From contig JALSPH010000017.1 in NCBI GenBank assembly GCA_026986055.1, forward strand, positions 1 to 5,121: a stretch of 5,121 nucleotides of DNA, given 5' to 3'. The position numbers and the translations under genes were made by a program. The DNA comes from Campylobacterales bacterium. GTDB taxonomy: Bacteria; Campylobacterota; Campylobacteria; Campylobacterales; Hydrogenimonadaceae. The notes below the pieces were generated by a model that ran no database searches, was not told where the DNA came from, and saw only the letters and a program-made list of their open reading frames with translations. Of this stretch, positions 3,658-5,121 are shown in pieces. Positions within the stretch are counted from its first letter, which is position 1, and each line of letters begins with the position of its first letter.

Positions 3658-4909
3658 CCAGGGGCTTTCTCAAAAATGTAAACGGAGGCAAAGGAGCCGG
3701 CAGCAGAATCGGGTTTTCGTTCCCGCTGTGGATCGTTTCATACCTTTTTCCCTTCGGAGTCTCAAGACGCCTCATTTTCAGAAACCACTTGCCATCTCTT
3801 TGAAAGATCTCTCCTCTTTCGTTATCTGCCGCCCCCTCGATGGGAGCGGGAGACAAAATCTCCATCTCGTCCCCTTCACTCACCCTGTCTTTTACGTAAA
3901 ATGCGAGCCCATGCTCATCTACGAGTGCTTGAACCTGGTAGCTCCCTTCGCTTATGGAACTATCAAGACTCTGGGTATCTTCTCTCTCGAAAGGGCGGTG
4001 GATAAGATATGCATCCGTAAAGCCTCGATGTTTTGTCGTATGAAGCTCTCTTTGATACTTTCCGGGCTCGAATTTGCCGGCGTAGTAGTCGTCTATAGCC
4101 ATTCTGTATGCGTGCGCGGTAACGGCTACGTAGTAGGGGCTTTTGGTTCGCCCCTCGATTTTAAGAGAGTCTATAGCATTGGTCGAGAGGATCTCATCTA
4201 TATGCGACGCGAGGTTCATATCTTTCGCATTCATTATGTAGGTACCTAGCCCCTCCTCCTCTTCGAGTCTAAATGTGACTCCTGTTTCCGGGTTTTCGGC
4301 ATAAAGTACGTAAGGAAACCTACAGTCGTTCGCACAGCTCCCCCTGTTAGGGACTCTTCCGCTTTGAAGAGTGCTTATGAGGCAGCGGCCGCTGTAGGCA
4401 AAACACATGGATCCGTGAACGAATACTTCAAGCTCCAACTCCGGTATCTCTTTTTTTATAGCCGCTATATCTCTCAGGCTTATCTCTCTGGCCGCTATTA
4501 TACGTTTCACTCCAAGATCGAAGTAGAACTTCGCATCCATAACATTCATGACATTGGCTTGCGTGGAGAGGTGTATAGGAATGTCGGGAGCCACCTCTTT
4601 TGCCATCTTTACAAGTCCGGGAGTGGCGATGATAAAGGCGTCGGGCCCCATCTGCGCCATCTTCTCCATATGGTTTCTATAGAGCTCCAGTTGAGAGTTG
4701 AAAGGAAAACCGTTTATCGTCACATAAACCTTTTTCCCGAGAGAGTGAGCATACTCTATCCCCTCTTCGAAACTTTCGTATGTAAACTCTTTACCGCTTC
4801 TTATGCGGAGGCTGAAGTGGCTCACCCCTCCATAAACCGCATCCGCTCCGTAAGCAAAAGCGATCTTGAGCTTTTCAAGGTTCCCTGCAGGAGAGAGGAG
4901 TTCGACCAT
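3650..4909 (-). CDS. U32 family Fe-S protein, probable tRNA hydroxylation factor TrhP
   Basis: A 419-residue member of the peptidase U32 family. The N-terminus is typical (VELLSPAGN, then AYGADAVYGG). The PROSITE U32 signature is complete at about residues 161-179 (E-x-F-x2-GSMC-x4-G-x-C-x-x-S). It contributes C169 and C176; C192 and C196 follow (SCANDC), and these are the only four cysteines, consistent with a [4Fe-4S] site. KIEGRTKS and the C-terminal beta-rich extension are also family features. The old 'collagenase/peptidase' name comes from PrtC; better-studied relatives (E. coli YegQ/TrhP, RlhA, UbiU/UbiV) act in prephenate-dependent tRNA or rRNA hydroxylation or in ubiquinone synthesis. 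I infer the TrhP role (5-hydroxyuridine at tRNA position 34) from length and lack of paired U32 genes; it is not proven. The ATG at 4909 is used; a TTG at 4933 would overlap cheZ and add nothing conserved. Only 4 bases separate it from the cheZ stop. Confidence 0.88.
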   Translation of the reverse strand: MVELLSPAGNLEKLKIAFAYGADAVYGGVSHFSLRIRSGKEFTYESFEEGIEYAHSLGKKVYVTINGFPFNSQLELYRNHMEKMAQMGPDAFIIATPGLVKMAKEVAPDIPIHLSTQANVMNVMDAKFYFDLGVKRIIAAREISLRDIAAIKKEIPELELEVFVHGSMCFAYSGRCLISTLQSGRVPNRGSCANDCRFPYVLYAENPETGVTFRLEEEEGLGTYIMNAKDMNLASHIDEILSTNAIDSLKIEGRTKSPYYVAVTAHAYRMAIDDYYAGKFEPGKYQRELHTTKHRGFTDAYLIHRPFEREDTQSLDSSISEGSYQVQALVDEHGLAFYVKDRVSEGDEMEILSPAPIEGAADNERGEIFQRDGKWFLKMRRLETPKGKRYETIHSGNENPILLPAPLPPFTFLRKPLDG

Positions 4910-4913
4910 GGAG

Positions 4914-5121
4914 CTATTTTCCAAACTGCGCAATGAGCGCCTCTATATCGTCGTTGCTTATCACCTCTTCGGTGCCGGTGTCGCCCTCAATGTGGCGGGC
5001 CGATTTGACGCGCTTCTCATCCTCGATACTTCCTTCAAAAAGTGCGCTCATATATCGACTCAATGCTCTCATTATGTTGATAACCCGCTCGATCTTCTGT
5101 CTGTGTATATCCTGGTACTGC
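4914..5121 (-). CDS. cheZ: CheZ-like chemotaxis phosphatase, C-terminal end (partial)
   Basis: The last 68 codons and the TAG are present; the 5' part lies beyond base 5121. CheZ removes the phosphate from CheY-P and so sets flagellar switching. The fragment begins QYQDIHRQKIERVINIM, where D-x3-Q (fourth and eighth visible residues) aligns with the catalytic Asp143 and Gln147 of E. coli CheZ (QDLTGQ). After an acidic, poorly conserved linker (about residues 30-54 of the fragment) comes the terminal peptide NDDIEALIAQFGK. This resembles the short amphipathic CheY-docking tail of CheZ (DDLLDSLGF in E. coli). The remote CheZ of Campylobacterota (HP0170, Cj0700) sits next to a U32 gene, as here, which supports the call. 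Only the C-terminus is visible, so domain architecture cannot be checked. Confidence 0.82.
   Translation of the reverse strand, partial: QYQDIHRQKIERVINIMRALSRYMSALFEGSIEDEKRVKSARHIEGDTGTEEVISNDDIEALIAQFGK

Noticed and set aside
3458..4249. Plus-strand open frame of 263 codons opposite the U32 and small membrane protein genes
   Set aside because: It is antisense to strongly supported genes, crosses their boundary, has no recognisable domain, and its translation shows shadow-like composition.
4364..4936. Plus-strand open frame of 190 codons opposite the U32 N-terminus
   Set aside because: Antisense to the conserved U32 signature region; no motifs and no clear reason to expect a gene.

Overview
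The window reads as a chromosomal operon segment from a member of the Campylobacterota (Epsilonproteobacteria). Every credible gene is on the minus strand, so the biological reading order runs from base 5121 down to base 1. The taxonomic call rests on the order cheZ / U32 peptidase-like protein / purE / small coiled-coil protein / glyQ, which I recall from Campylobacter jejuni (around Cj0700-Cj0704) and partly from Helicobacter pylori (HP0170-HP0169). It also rests on the CheZ C-terminus and the coiled-coil family, which looks restricted to this phylum. I cannot name the genus.

Layout in transcription order: (1) the 3' end of a cheZ-like chemotaxis phosphatase (4914-5121); (2) a U32 family protein, probably a TrhP-type tRNA hydroxylation factor (3650-4909); (3) a 121-residue two-helix membrane protein (3292-3657) whose 3' end contains a strong stem-loop; (4) purE (2795-3295); (5) a 160-residue helix-turn-helix plus coiled-coil protein (2258-2740); (6) a DUF89/ARMT1-like metal-dependent phosphatase, best started at a TTG (1392-2261); (7) a 165-residue two-helix membrane protein (902-1399); (8) a 273-bp module bounded by 34-bp inverted repeats and holding a 67-codon reading frame (605-877); (9) a small glutaredoxin (334-591); (10) the 5' end of glyQ (1-337). 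Gene junctions are very tight: overlaps of 4 or 8 bases occur at five of them, so most of the cluster is probably co-transcribed and translationally coupled.

The genes do not form one pathway. They mix chemotaxis (cheZ), tRNA modification (U32), purine synthesis (purE), metabolite repair (DUF89), thiol redox (glutaredoxin) and tRNA charging (glyQ), which fits a housekeeping cluster joined by history. Relative to the Campylobacter order, the stretch between the coiled-coil gene and glyQ is expanded by the DUF89 gene, the membrane protein, the repeat-bounded module and the glutaredoxin.

The least explained part is 605-877. Two near-perfect inverted repeats (33 of 34 matches) enclose a small orphan reading frame with a good ribosome binding site. 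Each arm also folds on its own into a bulged hairpin. This could be a miniature mobile element, a REP/BIME-like pair, or a regulatory fold-back in the mRNA directly before the glutaredoxin start. The sequence alone does not decide between these.
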